Part shown: positions 45,123 through 55,771 of the stretch, piece by piece
Layout: the number at the start of each line of letters is the position of its first letter
Numbering within the stretch: the first letter of the stretch is position 1
The notes under the pieces: generated by a model
The model's database searches: none
The model's input: the letters and a program-made list of their open reading frames with translations, nothing else
Told to the model about the DNA's origin: nothing
Assembly: GCA_021234155.1 (NCBI GenBank)
Contig: JAJEKV010000114.1
Span: 1,822,224-1,886,223, forward strand
Length of the DNA stretch: 64,000 nucleotides
From: Isoetes taiwanensis
Taxonomy: Eukaryota > Streptophyta > Lycopodiopsida > Isoetales > Isoetaceae
Reading direction: 5' to 3'
Made by a program: the position numbers and the translations under genes

Positions 45123-48100
45123 TCATTTAGGTTTCAGATGCCACATGTAAGGGCTACCAAATTCAACAGTCCTACATGTGGAATTCATGGAAGAATTTCC
45201 ATCTGGACGAGATTTTCGAAGATAGGCTCCCCATTTTACCTGAGTTGATAACCTGGAAATAGCATTATGTTGTAAATAAGGATTTATATATGTTAAACTT
45301 GCGATAAGGTTTATCTTGCATACCAGGCAAGAAACACAAAACCAATAATTACTGCAAATGCTATAGCCAGAGAATCATCAAATGTGAACTTGATAAATCT
45401 GCAAATTACAGCATTCAGATTTAAGTAACAAGTAACAAATATTTCAAAATATCTACAATGTTTTGTGGCATGTTTACCCCATTGTACATAGCAGTGCCAG
45501 AAAGAAGGATACCCCTATCAAAATTAAAAAATGTCAACTTCCTTCCCATATGCGCTTTCAGAAGTGGAAACGGAGGCATAAATGATAAAATAGTACTGCA
45601 ACCTCACCCCAAAAGAATAGGACAAAAGCTAAATTCCAGTAATTATTACACCTGCATTACAATCAACAAAATAGCTCCTCCGTGTTATATCAACAATATC
45701 AAATGATGCAATATTAAATAATTTGCTACTGCACCTACTCAACTGATACACATAGCTTCTATAGGTGCAAACATCTCCATGAGGAAGCTTGTTTTCTCTG
45801 GTAAACAAAACAAATGGCATATCTAGTATATCTTTTGTGCCGCATATGAATTTTGGTGAAGGCACACAACCAGTTATTACGTTTTAGTTCTCTCTTATCT
45901 AATAGCTCTGGCTTTTGTGAAGCAGGTCCCCACAAGAGGCATGGATGTCAGCTTCAATTTCAATGCATGGAATAAGAGGTGTTTTTGTTTCTTCGTATCA
46001 CAAATATCCTATAGCTAGAACTACACTTCAGTTGCATCAAGTGCAAATTCAAGCTATTCGAAGAAATTAAGGTTGAAAAAACCTGCTCATCCAAAACTTT
46101 TGAAATGTCCACTGTGGTGAAGGAGGCCTTTCATTTACAGATCCGTTCTCCATAAATGCACGGCAGCATAGCATGAAGTTTTCCTCGGCATGCTCTGCGA
46201 CAAACCACTTTCCCATCTTCAAAATGCTCCCAAGTAGATAAATGCACAGGACAGTTGATGTTGTCATCAAAGTTGGCTGCATTTCATGTGGCAAAATGTC
46301 ATCAACCACATGAATAGATGAATGATGGACTAATGCAAATGACTAACCCCATTTCTTAAGTGAAAACACAAGCTGTCCCTCCAAATGTCATGTACCATTT
46401 TCATCAAGTTTTTAATGTGATTATTGGCAATATACTCAGATGGTAGTACAGAAGATAGTCACTTCTATATAGATTGACTTTTCTGCTATTCTATGTTTAT
46501 TCCGGTAATGTGGGTCTAAGCCAACACATTAAATTATAACAGTGTTGCAGGGTCTCTTTCCTAGTAGAACTTGCAATCTCATAGTGCTCAAAGAGTGGAT
46601 CATTAAAGGGCCTTACGCCCTTCAACTATCATCAAACTTGTAAGGGAATTGAACCGAAATGGTGAGGAAATGCATACCACAATAGCAGCACAGATTGCAT
46701 ATGGAATCAGGCGCACCTACATTAAACAAAACCTCGACTTAGACTTGTAAAATATATCAAAATCAAAAGTTAAAGATGTCCAACATAAGTATGGATTCTT
46801 CTATGAGTTCGTATGCAGACAATTGAATTAATGGTAAAAATCTTCTGGTTACTGAATACATAAATAATATAATCATAAAAGCAACCACCATATTTACTGA
46901 ACAGCATGCCAACTTTTCCTATCTTTTTCCTCATTCCGCTTATGTTATAAATTCAATTAAGTTATTCCATTATCAGGAAGTGGCATGAAGCGAAGCATAC
47001 TCTTTTTCATCGAGGGATTACATCTATAAGATGTTCATAGTCTCGGATTGTAAATCACATTATTTAATAAACCCCTGATGTGGCTTGTCTTCTTGCTCTC
47101 CTTCATTCTCAATAGAGGAATCGTAATACAGTAGTTAAAAACCATATCCAGACACAAGACGCAGAGAGTCAATATCGTTGGACAATGTATATCTTCGTTA
47201 TCATCCAATGCACAAGCTTTAACAGAAGCAACATTCATGGGATACATCATACTAGTCTTCTAAAGTGGAATTCGTCATGTTTCTATGGTACAGCACCTTG
47301 GTAACTGGTTTAGACCAGAAACTAGTTAGTAAAACTCCTTTGACCCGAAGAGTGGCAAAGCACCATCCCCTTGCTTGAGCACGACCAACATGGTCATAAT
47401 TCTTCATTCTTCAACTCAACTATCTCGTAATGATATCAAGATGATATTTTGCCACAAGTGGTCCTACAGGTAGAGGCATGACACAATTAACCTCACTTGG
47501 AAGCGCTTAATCTAGAGTGCCATTCATGCCTTTCCGCCAATGATATTACGTATCTCGATCTAAACAAAAGGATCCAAACTACTTGGCCAAAATGACTTCT
47601 AGTCACATGCTTATGGTAAACACCTTTCTATGGAGCTTTGGATTTGCAGAACAAAGAAGGGAAATAGGTGGAAAGTACTGCAAATAAGTGGCAGCTTTAT
47701 GGATCTCGTTTGATATAATCAAGTTCATCAACTCAGTTCTTGAGAGCACATTGTGCAGCTTATCAATGTCTCTGAAACTTACTTCAGAAATGCTTTGTGG
47801 TGCATAGGAGAACTCTATTGGAGAAGTCATGGTAAAGCTTGTAATAAGCCCCGTTAACCAACTTAATGATCTCATATGTTCTGACTTTTCCTCCACATCC
47901 CGTCTGTTCATTTCTGCAAACCTGCAATACAAGTTAGTGATACTCATCTATCACATGACTAACGGATTATGCATTGTACCTATTCCAAAGATATCTTGAA
48001 TTGTTTACCCGCCTCTGTTTTAGATCTTCCTCACGCCATCTGGAATTATGGTTAAAAGATGTATATGAAAGTATGAGTTTAGTGCACAAATAACTCGATG

Positions 48101-48730
48101 TATGTCTAAGAAATGTCAACAGACATAAGACTTGAGTCCAACAATTATGCATAGCATCAAAGATCAATGCTTGCTTTTGCATATGACGCGGCTTTTACAA
48201 GACAAGAGGCACATTGCGCACATTTTTTCAGTAAACACTCCTCTAAGTTCCAGAAACTCGGAATATTAAGAATTACTCCTTTTACGTACTTATTGTAATT
48301 CTTCATTACGTAAAATTTTCAGATTGGTGTCTATAAGTGCTGATCAATTTAATAAGGTCGTGCTTACAGCAGGAGTCAACGATCTACACAGTTTTGCAGC
48401 CTCATTTTGGCCCACGGGCCAAAAAAGGACTGCAACCTTCCATTTACATGCCATTACCTTAATCATGTTTTAGCTGGCGTAGACTTCACATTTTTCGACC
48501 TGGGTTCTGAGCATGATGGTAATTACTATTAATAGATCTTCGATCGCGAGTGATCACCTGCAAATTTCCTGAAAGAGAAGCTGTTGCTCCATACGGGTGG
48601 CCCTTTCTTCAGCACGAAAAGCCATGTCTTCGGAACGCCAAGCACGTTGGTCCTCTCTCCAAAGGCGTTGTTGTTCTCTCCATTGGCGAGAAAGGAAGGT
48701 GTCAAGGCCTGTTAGTCCGGCCTGGGCCAT
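45123..48730 (-). CDS. ORAI: Orai-like (CRAC-type) calcium channel, nine exons
   Basis: Exons (minus strand): 48730-48558, 48039-47980, 47921-47783, 46716-46678, 46276-46083, 45734-45652, 45514-45478, 45398-45324, 45252-45123. All eight introns start GT and end AG, phases match at every join, and lengths sum to 930 nt, giving 309 residues plus TGA. The ATG sits in gccgcaATGG, 12 codons after an in-frame stop. Residues 1-95 are charged and helical (QWREQQRLWREDQRAWRSED), ending in basic MNRRDVEEKSEHMR. Four membrane segments follow: 96-117, 126-152, 228-243 and 248-267. Helix 1 SFTMTSPIEF aligns with human Orai1 GFAMVAMVEV, placing Glu114 at the selectivity-filter glutamate. Helix 3 FLALLCTMGFIKF aligns with FLAEVVLLCWVKF, with Leu in place of Glu190. 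Family members form hexameric plasma-membrane Ca2+ pores. Plants have no STIM known to me, so gating is open. Confidence 0.78.
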
Positions 48731-48852
48731 TGCGGCCTTCCTCCTGAACTTCGATTGATGCCACTAAACAAAACCCTAAAAGACGTGGCAAAAACTATAG
48801 AAATGTCTCGGGACCCCCTTTTTGGGTTGCCCTTGTTTATGTGGGCTTTTGG

Positions 48853-48892
48853 CATATCCTAGGTATATGCTAGAATATCCCTAGGATATGCT
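48853..48892. repeat. Short inverted repeat upstream of the Orai-like gene
   Basis: catatcctagg (48853-48863) pairs with cctaggatatg near 48880-48890. It lies 120-160 bp upstream of the Orai-like start codon on the minus strand and just before a plus-strand candidate exon. It could be a regulatory palindrome or chance. Confidence 0.5.
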
Positions 48893-49587
48893 GGTGAATG
48901 CTCCAAACCTCCTATTTCCTGTAAATTGGCGGTCACCTGGTAAAGAACTCGACATCTCATTTCTTCAAGCCGGTTTCTTTCTTTTGCTGTGCCCAAGGTC
49001 GCTCTGTGGAGATCAACAGCAGAACCAGTTGAATCGCACAGGTAATGTTATTCTTCGTAGTCACCTTTTCTTAGGTTGAAATGATGTTAGGAATTATTTT
49101 CCGTGTCGGCAATGGAGCCTGTGAGTGATGAATCGAGAAGAAGATCTCCCCTTCTTGGCTTTGCTTCCATAGAGTAACACTTTTTAGTCTGGTCAGTCTT
49201 TATCTCTGTTTAACGTTGCCATGGGTGGCCCATTATGCATAGAACCTGCTGATCCATGTTTTTGGCAGGAGCAACTCCTAAAGGTGTGCTTCGTATAAGG
49301 GAGTTCAAGGGCTAACAATATACCATGTTAAGAGTCACTTATAGGTAGTTCTCCTGCCTTTCTTATTTTTTTCATCTGCTCAGAAATTCACTCCCCATAT
49401 CTGTGAGCTAGATAGAGCTATCGGTTTTACTAACATATCAAATCCTGAGGGTGCATTTGAAAGCATTGTTGCAAGAGTGGTATATCCCTTGGCAATTCGA
49501 GCTTGGGCATCTGAAAAGGTGGCATGGGATCTCCACTCTCAGATCTATATATGCAGATACAATGGAAGAGTTAAAACCTTTGACTGA
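48888..49587 (+). other. Candidate exons of an unassigned plus-strand gene
   Basis: 48888-49041 is open from an ATG and ends cgcacag with gtaatg as a donor. 49269-49315 follows tttttggcag and continues in phase as GATPKGVLRIREFKG and a stop. 49384-49587 follows an excellent acceptor (ttttttcatctgctcag) and encodes 67 residues including HICELDRAIGFTNIS and VARVVYPLAIRAWASEKVAW before a TGA. I do not recognise the protein; KGVLRIREF loosely recalls class II aminoacyl-tRNA synthetase motif 2. The first ATG is 157 bp from the divergent Orai-like ATG. Confidence 0.35.
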
Positions 49588-50713
49588 GCAATTATTTGAG
49601 CTCATTTGTAAAATATCCTCTCTAGACGGTGTCTTCTCCGACATAGACACATGATTATGCCTCAGTTTTAATAAAATAGACATTAAGAGTATGCAAAGTA
49701 ACATACAAGATGAACATTTTGAGCTAATTAAGCTTGAGGGAGGGCCAGTATATAAATATAACTATGCTCATTTTTTGGACCAATTGCCCCTTCTTCTTTT
49801 CTCTCAGTTTATTTAATGCCACGAACCAAGTCATAAACAGAAGAATAATCCACACATTGAAGATCCTATGAGAATGGCTCCAACATGGACAGTTGACATC
49901 TTTTTACTAAGTTGTCAATAAATTAAAACCAGATTTATGCTTTAACCTAATGCTTTACCAGATTTGTGAATGAATTCATGGCAGATGATTACAGGCATTG
50001 GTATATTTGGTGATATAGCGTTAGGATCGAATCCTGAATCAGAAAAGCAGAAAGAGTATTGTTGCCAAACCCAAGAGATCAATTGTCGGACCAAGAAGCA
50101 AAAGAAAGTGAGGTAAGAAATAATGCCTTGTTTTCAAATCGCCATTCTCCACGACTCAAAGTTCCAATCACCGACCGCCCGGCACGCTTGGCATGCACCT
50201 CTTTTTCTCGACACCGAAGGGAAGATAATGACGAAATCCATGATCGGCAAGAATGGGCGATCATTCCGTATGTTGTTGATTTTGCAAGAGCCGGGTGCAT
50301 CGAGTAGTTTGGCTTGCTCCTTGCCATGGCAATAGAAACCGTGATCTAGTGTTACATTTTATTACAGTTTCATACCAAAGAAGTCCTTATTTCGGAGCCC
50401 TACCAAATGGAGCTCGTCAATGGGGGCTTCCATCTGGTCAAACGTCTGGCCATTGAGGTTTATGCATACCCAGGTGCGTTGGCCTCCATACCTCACAAAT
50501 GTGGCTGCATGAAGTGGCGAGTGTGAAGATCACTACAAGAGGATGGAGGGTATAGTGTCAACCCTTGTGACAAGCCGTAGGCCAGTGACAATTTTGTGTC
50601 GACTGCTACTATCTTGACACAAAGTGCTTGTGTTGTGTCAAATTTATGTCTAGTGCATAGTGTCAAAAATCCCTTCCAATGCAATGACATCTGTTTGTCA
50701 ACTTTTTTATCGC

Positions 50714-50970
50714 AATTTAAGTGGGTTATTGCAACAACTTTTGAACAATATTATAACTAAGATGTAACAACCTTTTCTTAAGACTTGTAACAAAATTGTA
50801 TCCAATTTTTTATCTAATATTTCAACTGAATTGTGAGGAGCACTTGTCTAATTTAAGTGGGTTGTTGCAACAATTTTTAAACAACATTATAACTAAGTAG
50901 CTACAACATTTTCTTAAGACTTATAACAGAATGCCGTCCAACTTTGTGTCTAGTATTTCAACAAAATTAT
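50714..50970 (+). repeat. Tandem duplication, period about 144 bp
   Basis: aatttaagtgggttattgca at 50714 and aatttaagtgggttgttgca at 50858 begin two copies that share text through ctaatatttcaac / ctagtatttcaac. They are diverged by substitutions. The stretch just upstream (50580-50700) is rich in tgtgtcaa and tgtcaa words. Confidence 0.8.
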
Positions 50971-51902
50971 GTCGTGTATTCATGCATAGGATATATTATT
51001 ACACCAAGAGAGATTATTTGATACAATTGAAGAATGATTTGGATATCTAAGAATTAGCTGGATGAAGGGGAATAGTAAATGGTGAAGGGTACTTGACGAT
51101 GTGAACAAAGGAGAAAACCTATTAGGAAGGCAAGGCTCATCAAATACGAAATACTTGTAATGTACATAACGTATATATCGAAACTCTAGGAACTACTCTT
51201 TATATGACAAATAAATGAATTCATTGAATTGCAAAAAAGGTGCAAACAAATGCCACTCCAATCTAGATAGCTCTTGTAGGTTGTATCTCAACGGACGAAT
51301 GCTTCCCCTTGAAGGATGAACTCGGAGGACGAGTGGAAAGAAGAGGGGCCTCTAGGTTCTCAAGATCTACAAGAAAATTAGTGGCAGTTCCATAATTTAG
51401 AGACGACAAATTTAGAAGGACCACACTCAATATCAATATGTAGCACAATAACAGGGTGTTCCAGAAGGATTTGATGTGGATGTAGAATTGACAATTCCTG
51501 AAACCACAGACTATATTCCTAAAACAATTGAATGGATTGTTAAAAAAAAACATAGATCCAAGATAAAAAATAATCATGTTAGACAGACAATTCTTCTGCA
51601 AGATTTCATGGAAAAATACAAACTATGCTTAAAAAAGCTAAATGGTGCATATTACAACGAAATCGGCAAGCATTATTCAAATCATGGATGCAAAAATAAG
51701 ATGTGATTTCCTGCAACCAAATCCAATGCATGCCCTGAGTAACTTAGTTGCTAGTTATAATATGTTCTAACCTGGCTGTTCCAGTAGCCAAATGAACTGG
51801 CGGCAATAAAATTTTCCCCATTTCCAGAACCCTCCGAGATATTCTGGCTAGCCTCAAGGTAGAACCACCATTTGTAACACCGACTAGGTTTCTTTTCAGA
51901 CC

Positions 51903-51979
51903 GCAGGGAAATAGCAGGTGATAAAATAGCAGGCGATGAAATAGCAGGCAATGCCTCTATAATGATGCTATTTCCCTGC
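51903..51979. repeat. Hairpin enclosing three 15-bp repeats
   Basis: gcagggaaatagca (51903-51916) pairs with tgctatttccctgc (51966-51979). Between them aaatagcaggygatg-like units repeat about three times. It may be a small cruciform-forming element. Confidence 0.75.
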
Positions 51980-52648
51980 TACACTCGGGGTCCCCACTAC
52001 AAGAGGACAAGGCCTTCTGGTTCTGATTATCCTATTAGTCTGCTAGTTCTTCCAAGACATCCTCTCAGAATAGTTAAAAAAAATCGATGTATCGGTACCG
52101 TAGGAGATCATGCGCATGGTCTCAACCATTTTTAATGCAGCGAGAAATCTATTAAATTGTTGGCATTTCGCCTCTTTTTTTAGTTGTGTTAGAAAGGTAT
52201 TAACCTTCTCCACTTTTGTAATTTCTTCAGTTTCCAATATGATTTGAGGGATTTGAGAGACATATGCTGCTTAAGAACGAGCCTTGCTAGGCATCTCGAG
52301 CCTGAAGGTCTGAATATAAAGGAACCAATTGTTTCCATAAATCATGCCATAAATTTAACTATAAAGCCAGTCCTATATTGCATGCCTGAAGGTATGGGAA
52401 AACAATAACTAGCATTGCCCTGCCCCAAGGTTTGCATCCCTACACTCCTACACACGGTGAGATCTGGGACATTGCCGTAATGTGTGATTAGAAATGTAAG
52501 GTCTCAAGGGCAGACCTTAGATTTGTCTAGCAGAATACTACCCATCATAGATATTCTAACTTACAAGCACAAAAAATGGTGGTGATACAATATGAAGAAA
52601 TATGGCAGGATGTGCCTCCTGACTCTTGAGATGAAGGTAGGTTTTCGG

Positions 52649-52700
52649 TAGCTATGAGGTAGAGCACTTGGTTGGCCTGTAAGCAGGTTTCAGTTTGCTA
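52649..52700 (+). ncRNA. tRNA-like relic (A box clear, B box weak)
   Basis: tagctatgaggtagagc at 52649-52665 is close to the tRNA A-box consensus tagctcagaggtagagc. ggtttcagtttg at 52686 is a poor B box, and the arms do not fold well by eye. It is probably a degraded tRNA or the head of a SINE, not an expressed tRNA. Confidence 0.3.
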
Positions 52701-52962
52701 CTCCCAGAAGTTAAGGTCATCTCGCTATTTTTACATTCATGACATCTCTGGGATTTCGGCATCAATGGAACAGCCATTAGACAGCTAAAAGGCATCACTC
52801 CTTTGACACGAGTGTGCAAAGGTCATACATAAATATAATGTAGGAAGTTCTAATACATGCAGTATGTTGCGGCACCCTGTGTTATTATTCTTGTTGCAAT
52901 ATTCAGTTGGGCCACCTCTTGCCTTTTGACCCTTGTTCTGAAACTTGATGGGAACTTTGCAG

Positions 52963-54230
52963 GTAAACTAGTTCTGGAAGGAAAGATTGAACACTCCTTT
53001 AACATAAATGCCAACGGTACTGTTGGCCCACTTTCGTGGCCAACATCCTCCGTTTTTCCATTTATGCATTTATGCATTGCTTCACATTTCTCTTTTATTA
53101 GACCCATTGTTGACAAATTCGGTTTCCACTATTGCACAAAGCTTTTCTAGTTCTATTCATATTTCTTTCTCCGTGCAACTATGCCAGCAAAATGAAGATG
53201 TTTGAGAAAACGTAGAGACCATTGCATACATTTGATATAGCCATGTCGCGTGCCAAGAAAAGCACTATTTATGGGGAAAGGCCTAGAATGAGGTCCAAAT
53301 TTAGGCATATCCAAACAAGGGGCAAGATTGAACGGCGTAAGATGAGGTCGGTTTCGGTTACGGTGCTTGAAAATACATAAAGCAGGTTTATGGGAAAGGA
53401 AGCTCACCTTATAGGTCTTGGGGAGAGAAACGGAGAAAGAAATATGAATAGAACTAGAAAAGCTTTGTGCAATAGTGGAAACCGAATTTGTCAACAATGG
53501 GTCTAATAAAAGAGAAATGTGAAGCAATGCATAAATGCATAAATGGAAAAACGGAGGATGTTGGCCACGAAAGTGGGCCAACAGGTACTGACATTGATGA
53601 CTACCGAAAACTCTGCCGTGACAGACTGAATAAATCCATGGTGAAGACAAGAACCTTATAGGTATGTGGCATATATGAGCTTAGCTCGTACTTCACTCGC
53701 TGTATTGGCTTTTTGATGGGTTAGGCTCCAAATGGTGTCTCATCTGGCAGGTGTTACAAAATGACCGAGGGATGATAGTGTTTAAGCATCACATTATGTC
53801 ATAATATCCAATGGTTGTTTAAACTTCAGGACAAAAAAAAAATTGCTGCAGCTGCAGTGAAAGGGCGTGGTGAACTGGAGGATATTGTGTTCAAATTGTT
53901 TGAGAGGCAAACCAATTGCGCGTTGAAACAACTTGTGCAGGAAATAGACCAACTAGTTGTAAGCTTCTTCCAGCACAAATTAACGCCTACAATAATAATG
54001 CTGCATCTTTTGAAGAACCTCTCACAGAAATTTGCTGCCATTGTTCAAGTGGAAGTTCTTCCCTTGGCCCAATTTTTTGCTTAGGCATGCAGCTAAAGCG
54101 TCTCTTAGTAGTCTGAAAGTGCTAATTTGTGTTTCTGTATAGGCTTTCTTGAAGGAAATTTTGAATGACTTATGCATTTACAATAAACGAGGAACCAACC
54201 AATGCACATACTGAGGCTCAAGCCGAGTTT
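52963..54230 (+). pseudogene. TFIIF beta subunit (RAP30) gene relic
   Basis: TFIIF-beta helps RNA polymerase II enter the pre-initiation complex. One exon (52963-53661, acceptor tttgcag, donor gtatgt) encodes KLVLEGKIEHSFNINANG, then after a 563-bp insertion DIDDYRKLCRDRLNKSMVKT, both family motifs. It ends in TAG where relatives have a Gln codon, a likely C-to-T nonsense change. Exon 53830-53958 starts DKKKIAAAAVKGRG and carries the winged-helix start ELEDIVFKLFERQTN. The exon from 54143 continues in phase with AFLKEILNDLCIYNKRGTNQ, then an extra T near 54213 puts a TGA in frame; one base later relatives' ending resumes (EAQAEFGRA). The N-terminal and middle exons were not found. Insertion, nonsense codon and frameshift together mark a pseudogene. 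Confidence 0.82.
53021..53583. mobile_element. 563-bp fold-back element with perfect 154-bp arms
   Basis: 53021-53174 and 53430-53583 are exact reverse complements as far as I can read, beginning tgttggcccactttcgtggc and ending with its complement. ggtac flanks both sides (53016-53020 and 53584-53588), a 5-bp target duplication. Removing the insert and one ggtac joins the TFIIF-beta exon in frame. The 255-bp centre is unrelated to the arms and encodes nothing I recognise. Ends tg...ca are LTR-like but the arms are inverted. Confidence 0.9.
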
Positions 54231-54467
54231 GGGCGAGCATCTATATCGCAGAATAGGCGGCAGAGCTGCGCAGAATAGATTAGAGGTTGTACATAGATGG
54301 ATCTTTTTTGTATACTATCAAGCTGGAAGGCAGCATTGTACATGTTTTTTGATTGGCATTTGTACCATATAAAGTGAACAATGCATTTTGGAATGAGATC
54401 AGCCTATTTGACTGTTTCTAACTAGTGGCATATTGGTTCCAGCTATTTTTTTTTTTGAATGTGTTAG

Positions 54468-54553
54468 ATCATGCAATAAAAACTACAAAGTAAAATGTAT
54501 AAATTGTAAAATCATGCAATAAAAACTACAAAGTAAAATGTATAAATTGTAAA
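54468..54553 (+). repeat. Perfect 43-bp tandem duplication
   Basis: atcatgcaataaaaactaca and the rest of the unit through aaattgtaaa occur at 54468-54510 and 54511-54553 with no visible difference, so the event is recent. Confidence 0.85.
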
Positions 54554-55002
54554 ATGGCTTCTTCTAGCATCCAAGCCTGAGATTGGCACTTCTCTGTATA
54601 ATATTTTAACAGTGTATGGTCTTTTTGAGTTTACAGGCAACAGGACAAATGAATCCATAAGCCTTGCCTTTTCTAGTTTATGTTTTTCTTAGTAACTCCA
54701 TACAAGTACTCTTGTGCCACACAAAGTTGCCAGTAAATTGTAATTAACTCAGCATTTGCATTACAACAGCATGGAACAATGTGGCTTCACATAGTTGACA
54801 ATTTACATCGGAGGATAATGTTTAGCACAAAGGCACATGCTCCATATATGAGAGAAATAAATAGTTAGACCTTGAGTTTAAGTTCTACTATATTAGGAAG
54901 ATGCGATCACCAAAAGAACTGTTTGCATTACCCATGTAATTGATATCAAGGACTGTGTTTCCAAAGTCGGCTGCACATAGAGAACGCCATAGAGAAAGGT
55001 AC

Positions 55003-55068
55003 AATTAAAAACTTATCCAAAATATGACCAAGTAAATATGATCAATTAAAAACTTATCCAAAATATGA
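55003..55068 (+). repeat. Short tandem duplication, about 39-bp period
   Basis: caattaaaaacttatccaaa followed by atatga-caag occurs twice, at about 55003 and 55042. Confidence 0.75.
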
Positions 55069-55688
55069 TCAAGGAATTAATTCTGGAACAAGTTCCCTGA
55101 AAATGACTCCATCTGGACGTGCATCAAGTATGGTCAATGAACCTAAAGTCATAAAAATATGTCAGGATACTCTCTTGGATGGAACTTGATATAATGACGT
55201 TATCTTTCAGCTAGGAGATGTTCCAACAAAGGAAGTTAGCTAATCTGAAAAGGTGGAGGCACTCTTACAAGATCCCAAGTCTATTAGAGGCATAAGCAGT
55301 AAATTAAACCTCGCAGCTTCGAAAGAAAACTCAAAACTCTTGCGCTAAATGGCACCCTAGGTTCATAGCATTCACATGGCACAAAACAAAAAAGACCCAA
55401 CATGAAAAAACGAAATAGAAACCATGAAAACACATTTCCAACACGAAAAGGCCAAATAGAACCTATGAAAACACATTCTCAGGCCATCGGAGGGCAACCC
55501 CTCGTGCGCAGCACTTTGTTTTTTTTTTTGCCTAATAACCCGAGGTGACACATTTCCTATCATTCTAGCATATACACGTGCAGCCACGTGTAACAAATCA
55601 GTCTAGTCTATACACATGTATGCCACGTGTAACAAATGTGCATTGTATGCCATATATGCAAGGGCTTGTTTTGTTAGGGATAATGTGC

Positions 55689-55771
55689 CGGAGGAGGCAA
55701 TTTCGCCTGGTATGGGTCCGGCGAGCCCATTAGGGCGAGCTAGGTCCGAACCAGGCAAAATTGCCTCCTTC
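55689..55771. repeat. GC-richer hairpin
   Basis: ggaggcaatttcgcctgg near 55692 pairs with ccaggcaaaattgcctcc near 55752, with further imperfect pairing of ggtccg and cggacc-like words inside. It may be a MITE fragment. Confidence 0.7.

Larger units (their letters stand above)
49588..52962. other. Mostly noncoding, with small repeats
   Basis: 50059-50304 is an open frame (EVRNNALFSNRHSPRLKVPI) with no motif I know. 51476-51706 (MDVELTIPETTDYIPKTIEW) and minus 52237-52043 (TFLTQLKKEAKCQQFNRFLA) look protein-like in composition but could not be assigned or joined to exons. Repeats and a tRNA-like relic are listed separately. Confidence 0.45.

Noticed and set aside
45629-45865. 79-codon minus-strand frame as a separate gene
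   Set aside because: Its middle part (45734-45652) is exon 6 of the Orai-like gene; the rest is intron.
51476-51706. 76-codon frame MDVELTIPETTDYIPKTIEW as a gene
   Set aside because: No homologous family recalled, no splice context, and no supporting neighbour frame.
50531-51998. CACTACAAGAGGA at 50531 and again near 51988 as CACTA transposon ends
   Set aside because: Both copies are in the same orientation; no TCTTGTAGTG mate was found, so there is no terminal inverted repeat pair.
52649-52700. Functional tRNA gene
   Set aside because: The A box is good but the B box and stems are poor; kept only as a low-confidence relic.
53153-53650. 165-codon minus-strand frame across the fold-back element
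   Set aside because: It is produced by the inverted arm of the insertion and repeats residues of the plus-strand frame at 53008-53205.
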